The position numbers and the translations under genes were made by a program. The notes below the pieces were generated by a model. That model was not told the DNA's origin. It did not search any database and saw only the letters and a program-made list of their open reading frames with translations. Below, piece after piece: positions 26,501 through 34,226 of a stretch of DNA of 50,783 nt. Positions within the stretch are counted from its first letter, which is position 1. Each line of letters opens with the position of its first letter. Source of the stretch: Lentisphaeria bacterium (lineage in GTDB: Bacteria > Verrucomicrobiota > Lentisphaeria > Victivallales > Victivallaceae); the NCBI GenBank assembly GCA_017466125.1, contig JAFTUS010000080.1:1-50783 (forward strand), written 5' to 3'.

Positions 26501-26585
26501 CGGTCCAGTTGCCGAGCGGTACGGATTCTGCTTCGCTCAAATTACGTAACAGGGAAAGTTTTTTCTCAATAATGCGGTCATCCAT
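23526..26585 (-). CDS. Alpha-mannosidase, GH38
   Basis: A 1019-residue zinc-dependent exo-alpha-mannosidase. The GH38 domain is marked by AGHTHIDTAWLWP (His and Asp zinc ligands, near residue 233) and by CWLPDVFGYP with the nucleophile Asp (near 350). After a helical middle region (QFHDILPGSSI, near 545) the C-terminal beta-domains extend to the end. No signal peptide, so it probably works in the cytoplasm on imported mannosides. It is the first gene of the five-gene glycan operon. Its ribosome-binding site is weak (AGAAATCAG), and a poor TACAAT -10 follows the terminator of the upstream pseudopilin gene, so the operon promoter is not clear. Confidence 0.95.
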   Translation of the reverse strand: MDDRIIEKKLSLLRNLSEAESVPLGNWTVRTAVYNAPGDYTYDGNWQTVTFPASFPPKKTVFLKAEIEIPATVNCEESYLAFDFCDMEGMLRIDGDVFCGVDVNHPRIFLPRTGKMELLLEFNSEPRALFEPERARYGFGQFRGASLLRIDRNVENFWYDAMFIWQTTCVIEDERRRKKLQQALETAMLGIDMALPREELSREAAAALKKFREEVAQIAPDPESGTLCGAGHTHIDTAWLWPLKETVRKCSRTFSTACRYMEHFPDYHFSCSQAQLYAYTQEHYPELFEEIRKHVRSGRWENTGAMWVEPDCNVPNGESLIRQVLYGLEFYRKEFNTRPELCWLPDVFGYPASLPEILVSCGIRYFSTNKLHWQAKEPFPYHLFSWKGLDGSEILSHIAKLPNFYNGFLEPGQLYPAWKNYEQKALYDELLYPFGYGDGGGGVTEEMMEMVERAKKHVPGLPGFRVDTVEGFFHRVEEKAPALPVWDGELYLQTHRGTYTTHSEVKKANRISETLLRDAEILGEMAKVRSSCELPPLENAWKTMLLNQFHDILPGSSITEIYPRCLADYEEVKHTARSRIDAALRALNGGKGSALRVFNTLSWERHDPVFADIASPGTSALEALDSQGNRYPVQILEDDGKRARIVFAGAAIPPAGYADFKLRTTAAAPAVMDISARKMENASLLVELSANGEVSRIYDKCNARELLPEGTFAGELQLFQDGPEDEDAWNIHDTATKRRYPFDRDVKISVRENGPVRGVIRIERTRNRSKFTQDIILYANSSRLDFNMAIDWQERNTVLKLAFPIDVRTTRSTCEVQFGALERPTHTNTVLDQQKFEIPLQRWADLSEDGYGAAVLNDSRYGCDARGNMIRMTLLRGTIHPDPVADIGFHETACALLPHAGNWTQGEVVRRAWEYNTPCTVSALEEEAVSELVSFMELSGHAGCVLQTLKAAEDGRGRILRFYEANGGRGKVSVKTALPFNRVIECNSVEEDIAPAEMSGDTFTFTIKPYQIRSFRLLD

Positions 26586-26634
26586 TTTCTGATTTCTGCT
26601 TTTTGTTATAGATTGTAGTACAAAACAGGCTTGT

Positions 26635-26670
26635 AAAAAACTGCGGCGGAGTGTATCTGCACCGCAGTTT
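26635..26670 (-). terminator. Rho-independent terminator of the pseudopilin gene
   Basis: AAACTGCGG (26638-26646) and CCGCAGTTT (26662-26670) form a 9-bp stem. On the minus strand it runs into six T (complement of A26635-26640). It lies 11 bp after the pseudopilin stop and separates it from the mannosidase operon. Confidence 0.8.
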
Positions 26671-26681
26671 CAATTCGGAAA

Positions 26682-27479
26682 TTACTGAAATTCTTTGGAG
26701 ATCTTATCGGTGTAAACGTTACCGGGCTCCACTCCGTGCGTGCTGGTGTTGAAGATGTAATAATCGCGGGAGGGCAATGCCACGTTGTCAATATGACCGG
26801 CAAGAGTAAAGCCTTTTACATCTTCCCACTTGGCAGAACCGTCACCGGAGAGGACATTGCCGCCTTCACCGCCGTGAGCGGTTCTGCTTTTATAAGTATC
26901 GGAGGCATCCGTTTCAGCGATGATATCAAAAGCGATGGCTTTCGGACCTTTCGCCCCGGCGGCAAGTTTGGTCATGCGGACATTTTGTCCGAGACAGGTA
27001 TGAATATTTTTGCCGTCATTGGCGTTATGACCGATGGCAAAGACGTAACCGGCGCGTTCATTATTGGAAGTCTGGTTTGAGGTCGCATTTTGCGTCGGGC
27101 AGGTATAGACATGTTTGCCGTTGGTAACATTTTTCCCGCTGATATAACCGATGCCGCTGTACTGGATCATCAGGAAGGCAAAGGGTTGCGGATTTGCGCC
27201 GTACCATTCATAATTGAGAGACTGGTTGCCGTAAACGCCGGCAGGACCGTGCGGCAGCATATCATTGTAATCATCGGCATATTGAGCAAAGGCAAGGCCG
27301 ACCTGTTTCAGATTGGCGAGGCAGGAACTCTTGCGGGCGGCGGCGCGTGCCTTATTCAAAGCGGGCAAAAGCATACCGGCAAGGATGGCGATGATGGCGA
27401 TGACGACCAACAGTTCAATGAGGGTGAAATGTCGCATAATATCAATTATGTTATGCTGTTTGAGGTTGTTTTTCTTCAT
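26682..27479 (-). CDS. Pseudopilin-like protein with type IV prepilin N-terminus (DUF1559-like)
   Basis: A 265-residue protein with the class III signal region [18 protein letters not shown] at residues 18-35, followed by [23 protein letters not shown], the usual start of DUF1559-type pseudopilins abundant in Lentisphaerae and Planctomycetes. The residue before the Phe is His, not the Gly expected by most prepilin peptidases. Near the C-terminus, [17 protein letters not shown] is the family's second signature. It would sit in the inner membrane and periplasm as part of a type II secretion-like filament or as a surface protein; its exact role is unknown. It is monocistronic, with a consensus promoter about 213 bp upstream and its own terminator. 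Confidence 0.85.
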   Translation of the reverse strand: MKKNNLKQHNIIDIMRHFTLIELLVVIAIIAILAGMLLPALNKARAAARKSSCLANLKQVGLAFAQYADDYNDMLPHGPAGVYGNQSLNYEWYGANPQPFAFLMIQYSGIGYISGKNVTNGKHVYTCPTQNATSNQTSNNERAGYVFAIGHNANDGKNIHTCLGQNVRMTKLAAGAKGPKAIAFDIIAETDASDTYKSRTAHGGEGGNVLSGDGSAKWEDVKGFTLAGHIDNVALPSRDYYIFNTSTHGVEPGNVYTDKISKEFQ

Positions 27480-27535
27480 AATTTCCGTTCTCCTTTTGTT
27501 ATTATTTAGTTTTTGAGGGTAAATTTTTTACTTTG

Positions 27536-27563
27536 ACTTCACATAATTGATATTATGCGAAGT
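27536..27563 (-). promoter_or_regulatory. Hairpin in the pseudopilin mRNA leader
   Basis: Minus-strand ACTTCGCATAAT and ATTATGTGAAGT pair over 12 positions (11 Watson-Crick and one G-U) around the loop ATCA. It lies about 60 nt before the pseudopilin ATG, within a 205-nt leader, and is not followed by a T-run. It could stabilise the message or bind a regulator. The rest of the gap 27480-27847 holds the promoter and the terminator of the CE15 gene. Confidence 0.5.
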
Positions 27564-27691
27564 TACGGCATATATGGTTCAAAGTTTTCGTCTCAGTACG
27601 CTGTCTTGTCGGGATAACGTGACTGTTTTTCTGAAATCTCCTTTCTGTCTCAAATTTGTTAAAAAACGGCTTGAAAAACGTCTTTTCTTGT

Positions 27692-27720
27692 ATTATACCA
27701 TAAGACAAGGCGAATGTCAA
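27692..27720 (-). promoter_or_regulatory. Perfect consensus promoter of the pseudopilin gene
   Basis: On the minus strand TTGACA (27715-27720) and TATAAT (27692-27697) are both exact consensus hexamers, separated by the ideal 17 bp, with GG just before the -10. This is the strongest promoter seen in the window. The predicted start near 27685 leaves a leader of about 205 nt. Confidence 0.85.
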
Positions 27721-27783
27721 GTGTTTTTTTGAAAAATTTGCCGATTTTTTATTTTCCTCCGACAAAAGTGCGGATTTGCCTTT

Positions 27784-27838
27784 AAAACGATCCCCCCTCA
27801 AATTCTGCGATATATCGGGGTGCGGAGTTTGAGGAGGG
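27784..27838 (-). terminator. Terminator after the CE15-like gene
   Basis: Positions 27792-27805 and 27825-27838 form a 14-bp stem with two G-U type positions, and a 19-nt loop that contains the palindrome CGATATATCG. On the minus strand it is followed by a short TCGTTTT. It lies 10 bp after the esterase stop and would end the ruvB-dinG-esterase transcript. Confidence 0.65.
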
Positions 27839-27847
27839 TGTGCCGTT

Positions 27848-29029
27848 TCAGGAGTTTGCTTTGATGAACTCTGTCACCATTTTCCAGTCCGTTGCGGTCA
27901 CAGCGTGTTTCCCTGTGCGCAGATAGTAGCCGAGGGCTTTGCCGAAAGCCGGAGTTTCCGGCAGCGGGAACTCCGGTGTGCCGTTGAAGCCGAGACCGTA
28001 GAGTTTCCAGACATCATCGGCTGCCGCCGTTGAGAGAAATTCACCGTAGGGGTCCGCCCAGAGATCCTCCGTTGCGCTGGCGACCAGCAGCGGACGGGGG
28101 GCGGTGAGTGCCAGCAGAGCGTTCTGGTCGAACGGAAGTTCTGCCGGTTTTTCTGCATAGAGATCCAGTTTTTTCTGAAACCACCAGGGGAAAGCGTGCG
28201 TGATGACGTGTAGCGTTTCACCGAAATTGCGGCGAGACGGGGCGGCTCCGCAGCAGCCGGAGTCGTTGCTCACGCATCCGGCGAATTTCTCATCGTTCGC
28301 CGATGCCCACAGTGCGGTTTTGCCGAGGCGGGAGTGGCCGTGTACCCAGATGCGTTTTTCGTCGATCAGCGGATCGGCGGCGAGGATCTCACGCAGACGG
28401 ATACAGCCCCACGCCCAGGCGGAAATCGCAGTCAGACTGCGGTTTTCCTCCGTCAGTTCCTCCGGAGAGTGAAAAAGGGAATAAACACTTTCTCTGCGTC
28501 CGTCTCTGCCATCAAAAAAGAGATCGTCTCTTGCCGCCGTTGCCATGGAAAAGCCGCGGGCGATCATCTCTTTGAAACACCAGCGTTCCCGTTGGACACC
28601 CCGTTCCAGCGCATGCTCTTTCAGTTTTGCGGGGTCATTTTCAAAAACATCCGGATCATCGGTCGTTGCCGGGTTGCCGGGGAAGTTCAATCCGACGATC
28701 GCAGGGCAGGGGGCGGAGAGATTTTTCGGAATGTACCAGAGCATGTCGAAAAAAAATCTTTTGCCGTCATTTTCCAGATGGATGCGGATCTCACGGCGGA
28801 TCGCTGTACCGTCAAGCGCGTCCGTGCGTTCACGGCGGAGTTCAAGGGTGATTTTCTGCGGCGGCGGCGGGATCTCGCCAAACATGAAGTCGGCGAATGT
28901 CTGACGGAGTTCACGGCGGCGGCTCTCCCACATTGCCGCAGAAGAGATGCGTTTGCCGTCGGGCAGTACAAGCGGGGAGGGCAGTTCTGTACCGCCTGCG
29001 TGAGCTTCAAGATAGTTGACGTAAGACAT
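27848..29029 (-). CDS. CE15-like (glucuronoyl esterase family) alpha/beta hydrolase
   Basis: A 393-residue alpha/beta hydrolase. The nucleophile elbow is VHGHSRLGKTALW (near residue 233), matching the G-x-S-R-x-G-K motif of CE15. It is followed by SNDSGCCGAA, HAFPWWF, and LTAPRPLLVASATEDLWADPYGE, with the acidic residue, and a late GKHAVTATDW with the likely catalytic His. CE15 enzymes split esters between glucuronic acid and lignin alcohols; gut and marine members may act on other uronate esters. No signal peptide is seen, which is unusual for CE15. GGAG lies 8 bp before the ATG, and the gene begins 11 bp after dinG. Confidence 0.75.
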   Translation of the reverse strand: MSYVNYLEAHAGGTELPSPLVLPDGKRISSAAMWESRRRELRQTFADFMFGEIPPPPQKITLELRRERTDALDGTAIRREIRIHLENDGKRFFFDMLWYIPKNLSAPCPAIVGLNFPGNPATTDDPDVFENDPAKLKEHALERGVQRERWCFKEMIARGFSMATAARDDLFFDGRDGRRESVYSLFHSPEELTEENRSLTAISAWAWGCIRLREILAADPLIDEKRIWVHGHSRLGKTALWASANDEKFAGCVSNDSGCCGAAPSRRNFGETLHVITHAFPWWFQKKLDLYAEKPAELPFDQNALLALTAPRPLLVASATEDLWADPYGEFLSTAAADDVWKLYGLGFNGTPEFPLPETPAFGKALGYYLRTGKHAVTATDWKMVTEFIKANS

Positions 29030-29040
29030 GGTGAATTCTC

Positions 29041-31125
29041 CTATATAAATTCGATCGGATATGGTATTGAGTCCAAAAACATTTTGCCGTACCGCTTGGT
29101 GATGACACGGCGGTCGAGCAGTACGATAATGCCGCTGTCGGTACGGCTGCGGATCAGACGCCCCGCGCCCTGACGGAATTTCAGAACGGCTTCGGGCAGA
29201 TCATATTCAAAAAACGGACTGCCGCCGCGGTTGCGGATGCGTTCCTCCCGCGCCGCGATCAGCGGGTGTCCGGGGGAGGCGAAGGGCAGTTTGGTGATGA
29301 TAACGTTGCTCAACGCTTCACCGGGAACGTCCACGCCCGTCCAGAAACTGTCCGTCCCCATCAGAACGGAGTTGGTGTCCGCAATGAACTCCTTTATCAG
29401 CATCGAACGGGTCAGGGCCTCTCCCTGAATGAGCATCTGCCAGTTGTTGAGCATACAGGGCGTCCGCAATGCCAGTGCCGCCCCCCGCAGCATCTTGTAA
29501 CTGGTGAAAAGCACAAACGCCTTGCCGTCGGTCATGCGGAGAAAACGGGGGATCTCCCGGTTGACCGCCTCCTGATACTCCTCCGCCATGGACGGGTCGG
29601 GCATGATGCGGGGAATGAGAAGTTTTGCCTGATTTTTGCTGAAAGGGGAGTCCAGCAGCAGGGTCGAACCGTTGCAGAAGCCCGTTCTGCCGCAGAAGTA
29701 ATCAAAACGGTTGCTGACGGTCAGCGTGGCACTGCACAGAATGACCGGAAAATCCTGATTGAAAAGAACTTCAGAAAGGATCTCCGCCACGTTCAGCGGC
29801 GAGGCGTGGAGCCGCACGCCTCCGCGTTCACTTTCGGCATAGTAAACCGCATCGGGAATGGTCTGATTGGTAAATTGGTCGATGCCGTTGACATACTCCA
29901 TACAGTTGGAGAGCTGGGCTTCAAATTCCGTTTTCAGCCCCGCTTCTTCGATATCCTCCACATATTTGGAAAGTTCAAAATAGAGCGTTTGCAGTTTTCT
30001 GCTCAATGTGTCGGGGAAACGCTGCGGTTCACGGATGATGACGGCGGTCTCTTCGCGGCGGCTGATATACTCTTCGTAGTTTGCGAAAAAACCGTACGCT
30101 TCACCTCTTGTGTCGGAGACCAACGCCCGCAGTTCCATGGCATTTTCGCCCTGACGCATCAGGAGCCCGCGGGCATTTTCCTGATTGAAGAGGCGGTTCA
30201 GCGTGCCGACGATCCCCGCCCGTGACAGGTGAAGTCCGAGATATTCGGCGGCGTTGTTTTCCAGCGTATGCGCCTCATCAATGAGGACTGCCCCGTAATT
30301 GGGCAGCAGTGCCCCCGCAGAATCATTGCAGCAGCGCATGGCAAGGTCGGTGAAAAAAAGTGCGTGGTTCGCCACGACGATATCCGCCGTCTCCCACTCC
30401 TGTCGTGCTTTGTAGTAAAAGCAGTTGCGGAAAAACGGACACTTCGGCCCCATGCAGTTGTGCGCTTCGCATGCTACCAGATCCCACGTTGCGGGGTCTA
30501 CTTTGAATTCGAGCGAATCCCGGTTGCCGTCATCGGTTTTGTCGATCCAGTGTGAGAGCCGCTGAACTTCCAGAGCCATTTCCGGCGAGGGCAGCAAGGC
30601 ATCTTTCTGGTCGGCACTCAACAGGGAATAGCGTCTGCGGCAGAGATAGTTGCGCCGTCCTTTGGCAAGTGCCGCTTTGAAGTCGATCCCCGTGAGTTTG
30701 CGCAGAAGCGGAATATCTTTGTGGACCAACTGCTCCTGCAATGTGATGGTTTCGGTCGAAACGATCGCCGGACGTGAAGCGATTTTGGAACGGAAGATCA
30801 GCGGTATCAGATAGGCGAAACTCTTGCCGACGCCGGTCGGAGCCTCAATGCAGAGATTTTGTCCCAGCGCAAGTGCATCGGCGATCGCTCCGGACATCCG
30901 GAGCTGCTGGGGGCGGAATTCATAGGGACGCCCTCCCTGCTGTGCCGCCTCTTTCAGCGGGCCGCCGGGGGCGAAAAAGGCTTCGCAGTCGGGGCGGAGG
31001 GAACGTTCCTGATGATTGTCATAATCCTCTGCGGCAAGGTCGGCATCCGGTTCAAAAGCCATTTCCAGTTCTTCGATGTTGAAACTGGTTCCGGCATCAT
31101 CTTCGGGGAGAAAGTCATCGATCAT
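29041..31125 (-). CDS. dinG: DinG-type ATP-dependent DNA helicase (XPD/Rad3 superfamily)
   Basis: A 694-residue superfamily 2 helicase. Motif I is EAPTGVGKSFAYLIP, motif II is IDEAHTLENN (DEAH), and the C-terminal half has motif VI as RQGAGRLIRS. A Cys set around CEAHNCMGPKCPFFRNC, with an earlier Cys near 170, fits the 4Fe-4S cluster of DinG/XPD helicases. It acts 5'-3' on forked or R-loop DNA in replication repair. An acidic N-terminal tail (residues 1-40) is extra. GAGG lies 8 bp before the ATG, which is 3 bp after the AlbA_2 gene stop. Part of the ruvB-to-esterase operon. Confidence 0.9.
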   Translation of the reverse strand: MIDDFLPEDDAGTSFNIEELEMAFEPDADLAAEDYDNHQERSLRPDCEAFFAPGGPLKEAAQQGGRPYEFRPQQLRMSGAIADALALGQNLCIEAPTGVGKSFAYLIPLIFRSKIASRPAIVSTETITLQEQLVHKDIPLLRKLTGIDFKAALAKGRRNYLCRRRYSLLSADQKDALLPSPEMALEVQRLSHWIDKTDDGNRDSLEFKVDPATWDLVACEAHNCMGPKCPFFRNCFYYKARQEWETADIVVANHALFFTDLAMRCCNDSAGALLPNYGAVLIDEAHTLENNAAEYLGLHLSRAGIVGTLNRLFNQENARGLLMRQGENAMELRALVSDTRGEAYGFFANYEEYISRREETAVIIREPQRFPDTLSRKLQTLYFELSKYVEDIEEAGLKTEFEAQLSNCMEYVNGIDQFTNQTIPDAVYYAESERGGVRLHASPLNVAEILSEVLFNQDFPVILCSATLTVSNRFDYFCGRTGFCNGSTLLLDSPFSKNQAKLLIPRIMPDPSMAEEYQEAVNREIPRFLRMTDGKAFVLFTSYKMLRGAALALRTPCMLNNWQMLIQGEALTRSMLIKEFIADTNSVLMGTDSFWTGVDVPGEALSNVIITKLPFASPGHPLIAAREERIRNRGGSPFFEYDLPEAVLKFRQGAGRLIRSRTDSGIIVLLDRRVITKRYGKMFLDSIPYPIEFI

Positions 31126-31128
31126 GAG

Positions 31129-32355
31129 CTATACCTCAAGGGCACGGCTGATCTGTGCCGGAAGTTTTTGCAGAAGTTCTGCCGGAACATTGAAACGTTC
31201 AAAAAATTCCGTAAGCAGTTTTAGGGTGTGTTTCTCCGGGGCGGCGGCAAGGTCGGCGGCACTGCGCTGGAAAGAGACCTTTATTTCCGGGATATGACAG
31301 CGGAAACCATCCAGTGTCCACTCTTCTGTTCCGGAACAGGAAAGTTCAAGGGTCAGCAAGTTGTCTGCCAGACCGAGTTCCGTATAATATCCGCCGAGAA
31401 ATGCGGTCATGCGGGCGGAAAAGTTGACGATCTGCTCCATATTCAGATTGCGTTCCCCGTCGGAGAATGTGCAGAGAAAGTGGAACAGCCCGCTCTTGAA
31501 GAATTGGCACATCTTCTGCCGTTCTTCCGGCAGGGAGCGCAGCGCGACGTTGGTGAAATAGGCTTCTGAAATATCTCCGGCAGAGAGAAAATCCTCCGCT
31601 GTGTTCCCCGTGTTCCAGACCCGTTCCACCGCATTGCGGATCTCTGTAAGCGTGAAGCGTTCTGCATCGAAACTCTGCGGGATGACTGCAAATTCCGCTT
31701 GAATGGAGGGTTGTTCCGGCATCTGACGGCGGCGGTTGAAAAAGAGCCGCGCCGTTTCCATGACGGCGGCGAACTCCCCCGCTCCTGCGGCGGGGTCATT
31801 GGCGGTGCGGGTTTCATAAAGAATTCCCCGGAGCATCCGTCCCAACGCTTCCCGCTGGTTGCGCAAGGCGCGCTGGATGATGCTCTGCATTTCGATCGCA
31901 CGGTAGGCGATGCGGCTGGAGGCATCGGGGGTACGGATGTAAAATGCGCCCTGCTGAAGTTCGTTATCCACGTTCTGACTGCACACGTGCGGCAGATGCT
32001 TGAATGGACGTATCATAAAAATCGCATAGCGTTTGCCGTCGATTTCGGGGCGTTCGATGGTGAAATCAATGGGCGGGTCCACATAGCGGTTGATAAATGC
32101 TCCGACCGTCGAGGGGTCGAAAGAGTGGACTTCTTCATCCGAAAGCCCCTGATAATCGGAGGGATGCCCCGACTGATCCTCGCCGACACCGATAACGACA
32201 CTGCCGCCTTTGGTGTTTGCCATGGCAAGGCAGTGGCGGATGATTTTTGCGCGGGCAGGGCGGGACATCAGATTCCAGTTCATGGCAGACTTGTAATCCA
32301 GCACTTCGGATTCCACGCCCCGTTTGACCAATTCTTCCAATGCCCCGTGATCCAT
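31129..32355 (-). CDS. AlbA_2 (Schlafen-like) putative DNA-binding protein
   Basis: A 408-residue protein. Residues about 8-150 match the AlbA_2 / Schlafen core: SEVLDYKSAMNW, then NTKGGSVVIGVGED and a later beta region (GAFYIRTPDASSRIA). This fold occurs in transcription regulators, ATPases and, in eukaryotes and some phage-defence proteins, tRNA or RNA endonucleases. Residues about 170-408 form a separate region without a recognised family. Its start overlaps the stop of the zinc-ribbon gene by one base (TAATG), and dinG follows after 3 bp, so it is very likely co-translated with DNA-repair genes. Confidence 0.75.
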   Translation of the reverse strand: MDHGALEELVKRGVESEVLDYKSAMNWNLMSRPARAKIIRHCLAMANTKGGSVVIGVGEDQSGHPSDYQGLSDEEVHSFDPSTVGAFINRYVDPPIDFTIERPEIDGKRYAIFMIRPFKHLPHVCSQNVDNELQQGAFYIRTPDASSRIAYRAIEMQSIIQRALRNQREALGRMLRGILYETRTANDPAAGAGEFAAVMETARLFFNRRRQMPEQPSIQAEFAVIPQSFDAERFTLTEIRNAVERVWNTGNTAEDFLSAGDISEAYFTNVALRSLPEERQKMCQFFKSGLFHFLCTFSDGERNLNMEQIVNFSARMTAFLGGYYTELGLADNLLTLELSCSGTEEWTLDGFRCHIPEIKVSFQRSAADLAAAPEKHTLKLLTEFFERFNVPAELLQKLPAQISRALEV

Positions 32356-33071
32356 TATTCCGCCTCTTCCGGGTTGTAAACGATATGCTGACAGTTATCG
32401 CACTGGGTGACGGCTCCGCGTGCCATGTCGGTCATGGTCTGGGGAGTTACCCGCATGTGGCAGCCGCCGCAGATGCCGCCGGTGACAGGTACGACAGGGG
32501 CGGCGGAACTTTTGCCTTTTTTCAACTGTTCGTAGAGACGGAGCAGATTTTGTTCGACTCCGGCGGCAAGTCCGGGACGTTTTGCCTGAAGAGCGGCGAT
32601 CTCCTGCTTGAGATCGGTTGCCAGTGTGCCGAGTTCGTCGAACTCCTGCTTCAGATCTTTGAGGGCGGCTTCGCTTGACGATTTCACTTTGCGGTAGTTC
32701 TTTTTGCCCTCTTCAAAGAGTTCCAGATTTTCGATGACTTTGCTTTCAAGGTCGCTGATCTTCTGTTTGTTGAGGGCGATGGTGGAGAGCATCGCCTGAT
32801 ATTCGGTATTTTTCTTCACCATAGCGGATTGCTGTTCCAGTTTTTTGCTCTCTTCCTGAAGTGCGGCGATCTCGGATTCGGCGGCTTTGGCGGCGCGTTC
32901 AAATTTCCGGGCATCTTCGGCGGCCTGATTGACGGCGGCGATGGTTTTATCCCGTTCCGCTTTCAGATTGAGCATCTCTTTGGGGAGGATTTCAAGACGG
33001 GTTTCGTAACCCTGTATTTTCAGGTCGGCATCCTGAAGGGCGAGCAGATTTTCGATCCATTTTGCCTGCAT
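32355..33071 (-). CDS. Coiled-coil protein with C-terminal C4-type zinc ribbon (CT398-like)
   Basis: A 238-residue protein. Residues about 10-175 are a long Lys/Glu/Ala-rich coiled-coil hairpin. The C-terminal 45 residues hold a four-Cys zinc ribbon (ICGGCHMRV ... TQCDNCQHIVY). The architecture is that of the widespread zf-RING_7 / CT398 family; one member in Chlamydia was linked to RNA polymerase sigma-54 or secretion control. It is cytosolic. GGAG lies before the ATG, 15 bp after ruvB. The family's general function is not settled. Confidence 0.85.
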   Translation of the reverse strand: MQAKWIENLLALQDADLKIQGYETRLEILPKEMLNLKAERDKTIAAVNQAAEDARKFERAAKAAESEIAALQEESKKLEQQSAMVKKNTEYQAMLSTIALNKQKISDLESKVIENLELFEEGKKNYRKVKSSSEAALKDLKQEFDELGTLATDLKQEIAALQAKRPGLAAGVEQNLLRLYEQLKKGKSSAAPVVPVTGGICGGCHMRVTPQTMTDMARGAVTQCDNCQHIVYNPEEAE

Positions 33072-33086
33072 GATATTTCTCCGTGG

Positions 33087-34103
33087 TTAAAAAAGTTCCT
33101 GTTGACTGTTCAGGGGGCGCAAGCCCAGTTTTTCCCATGCTTTGGGGGTGGCGACACGTCCTTTTGAGGTGCGCACGAGATAGCCCCGCTGGATAAGGAA
33201 GGGTTCGTACACGTCTTCGATGGAGGACTCCTCTTCGCCGACGGAAACGGCGATGTTCTTCAATCCGACCGGACCGCCGTGGAAGTTGACCACGATGACT
33301 TCGAGGATGCGCAAGTCCATTTCGTCCAGTCCGTCGGGAGCGATTTGCAGCATTTCCAGAGCATCGGCGGCGACTTGTCCCGTAATGACGGAGTCGGCTT
33401 TGATCTGCGCATAGTCGCGGGCGCGGCGGAGCAGATTGTTGGCGATACGCGGAGTTCCCCGGCAGCGGGAGGCGATCTCTCTGGCTCCGTCATCTTCCAG
33501 TTCCACATCGAGGATGCCTGCGGAACGTTTCAGGATGCGGCAGAGACTCTCCACATCGTAGTAGTCCAGACGGATGTTCAGCCCGAAGCGGCTGCGCAGC
33601 GGCGAGGAGATCATTCCCTGCCGGGTGGTCGCACCCACCAGCGTGAAGCGGGGAATGGTCAGCCGCACGGAACGTGCGCCCGCACCCTGTTCGAGCATGA
33701 TGTCGATAAAGAAATCCTCCATGGCACTGTAAAGATACTCTTCCACCGAGGTATTCAGACGGTGGATCTCATCGATGAACAGCACATCGCCGGGTTCAAG
33801 GGCGGTGAGGAGTCCGGCGAGGTCGCCGGGTTTTTCGATGGCGGGGCCGCTGGAACTTTTCAGATTGGTTCCTCTTTCGTTGGCGATGATGTATGCCAGT
33901 GTGGTCTTGCCCAGTCCCGGAGGTCCGCAGAGCAGAATGTGATCCAGTGCCTCATCGCGGGCTTTGGCGGCACGGACAAAGAGTTCCAGCTGCTCTTTGA
34001 CTTTATCCTGACCCGGAAAATCGGCAAATTTCGGAGGTCTTAAACTGGTCTCTTTGACCGGATCGCGCCGGTTCAATGTCGATGTTATGAAACGCTCTGT
34101 CAT
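33087..34103 (-). CDS. ruvB: Holliday junction branch migration ATPase RuvB
   Basis: A 338-residue hexameric motor that drives branch migration with RuvA. Walker A is [10 protein letters not shown] (G60-T68), Walker B is LFIDEIHRL, and sensor and C-terminal winged-helix blocks ([32 protein letters not shown]) are present. The ATG at 34103 was chosen because the protein then begins [10 protein letters not shown] as usual for RuvB; the frame extends to 34310, past the promoter. Its ribosome-binding site is weak and A-rich. First gene of the operon ending with the CE15-like gene. ruvA and ruvC are not in the window. Confidence 0.97.
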   Translation of the reverse strand: MTERFITSTLNRRDPVKETSLRPPKFADFPGQDKVKEQLELFVRAAKARDEALDHILLCGPPGLGKTTLAYIIANERGTNLKSSSGPAIEKPGDLAGLLTALEPGDVLFIDEIHRLNTSVEEYLYSAMEDFFIDIMLEQGAGARSVRLTIPRFTLVGATTRQGMISSPLRSRFGLNIRLDYYDVESLCRILKRSAGILDVELEDDGAREIASRCRGTPRIANNLLRRARDYAQIKADSVITGQVAADALEMLQIAPDGLDEMDLRILEVIVVNFHGGPVGLKNIAVSVGEEESSIEDVYEPFLIQRGYLVRTSKGRVATPKAWEKLGLRPLNSQQELF

Positions 34104-34164
34104 TTTTTTTGCTTTTCTGACTTGTTTTTTTCCTGTTTTGGTGTTACTTTTTATCACGTGTACT

Positions 34165-34193
34165 AAAATAGCGCACATTCCGGTAAATTCCAA
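34165..34193 (-). promoter_or_regulatory. Promoter of the ruvB operon (overlapping the divergent tkt control region)
   Basis: On the minus strand TTGGAA (34188-34193) and TATTTT (34165-34170) are 17 bp apart. The start would lie near 34158, some 55 bp before the ruvB ATG. The same bases include TAAAAT on the plus strand (34164-34169), a possible but poorly supported -10 for the transketolase gene, so the divergent promoters may compete. Confidence 0.5.
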
Positions 34194-34226
34194 ATCATTT
34201 TCAGGAAAAAAGAAAGGATTTTTGAT

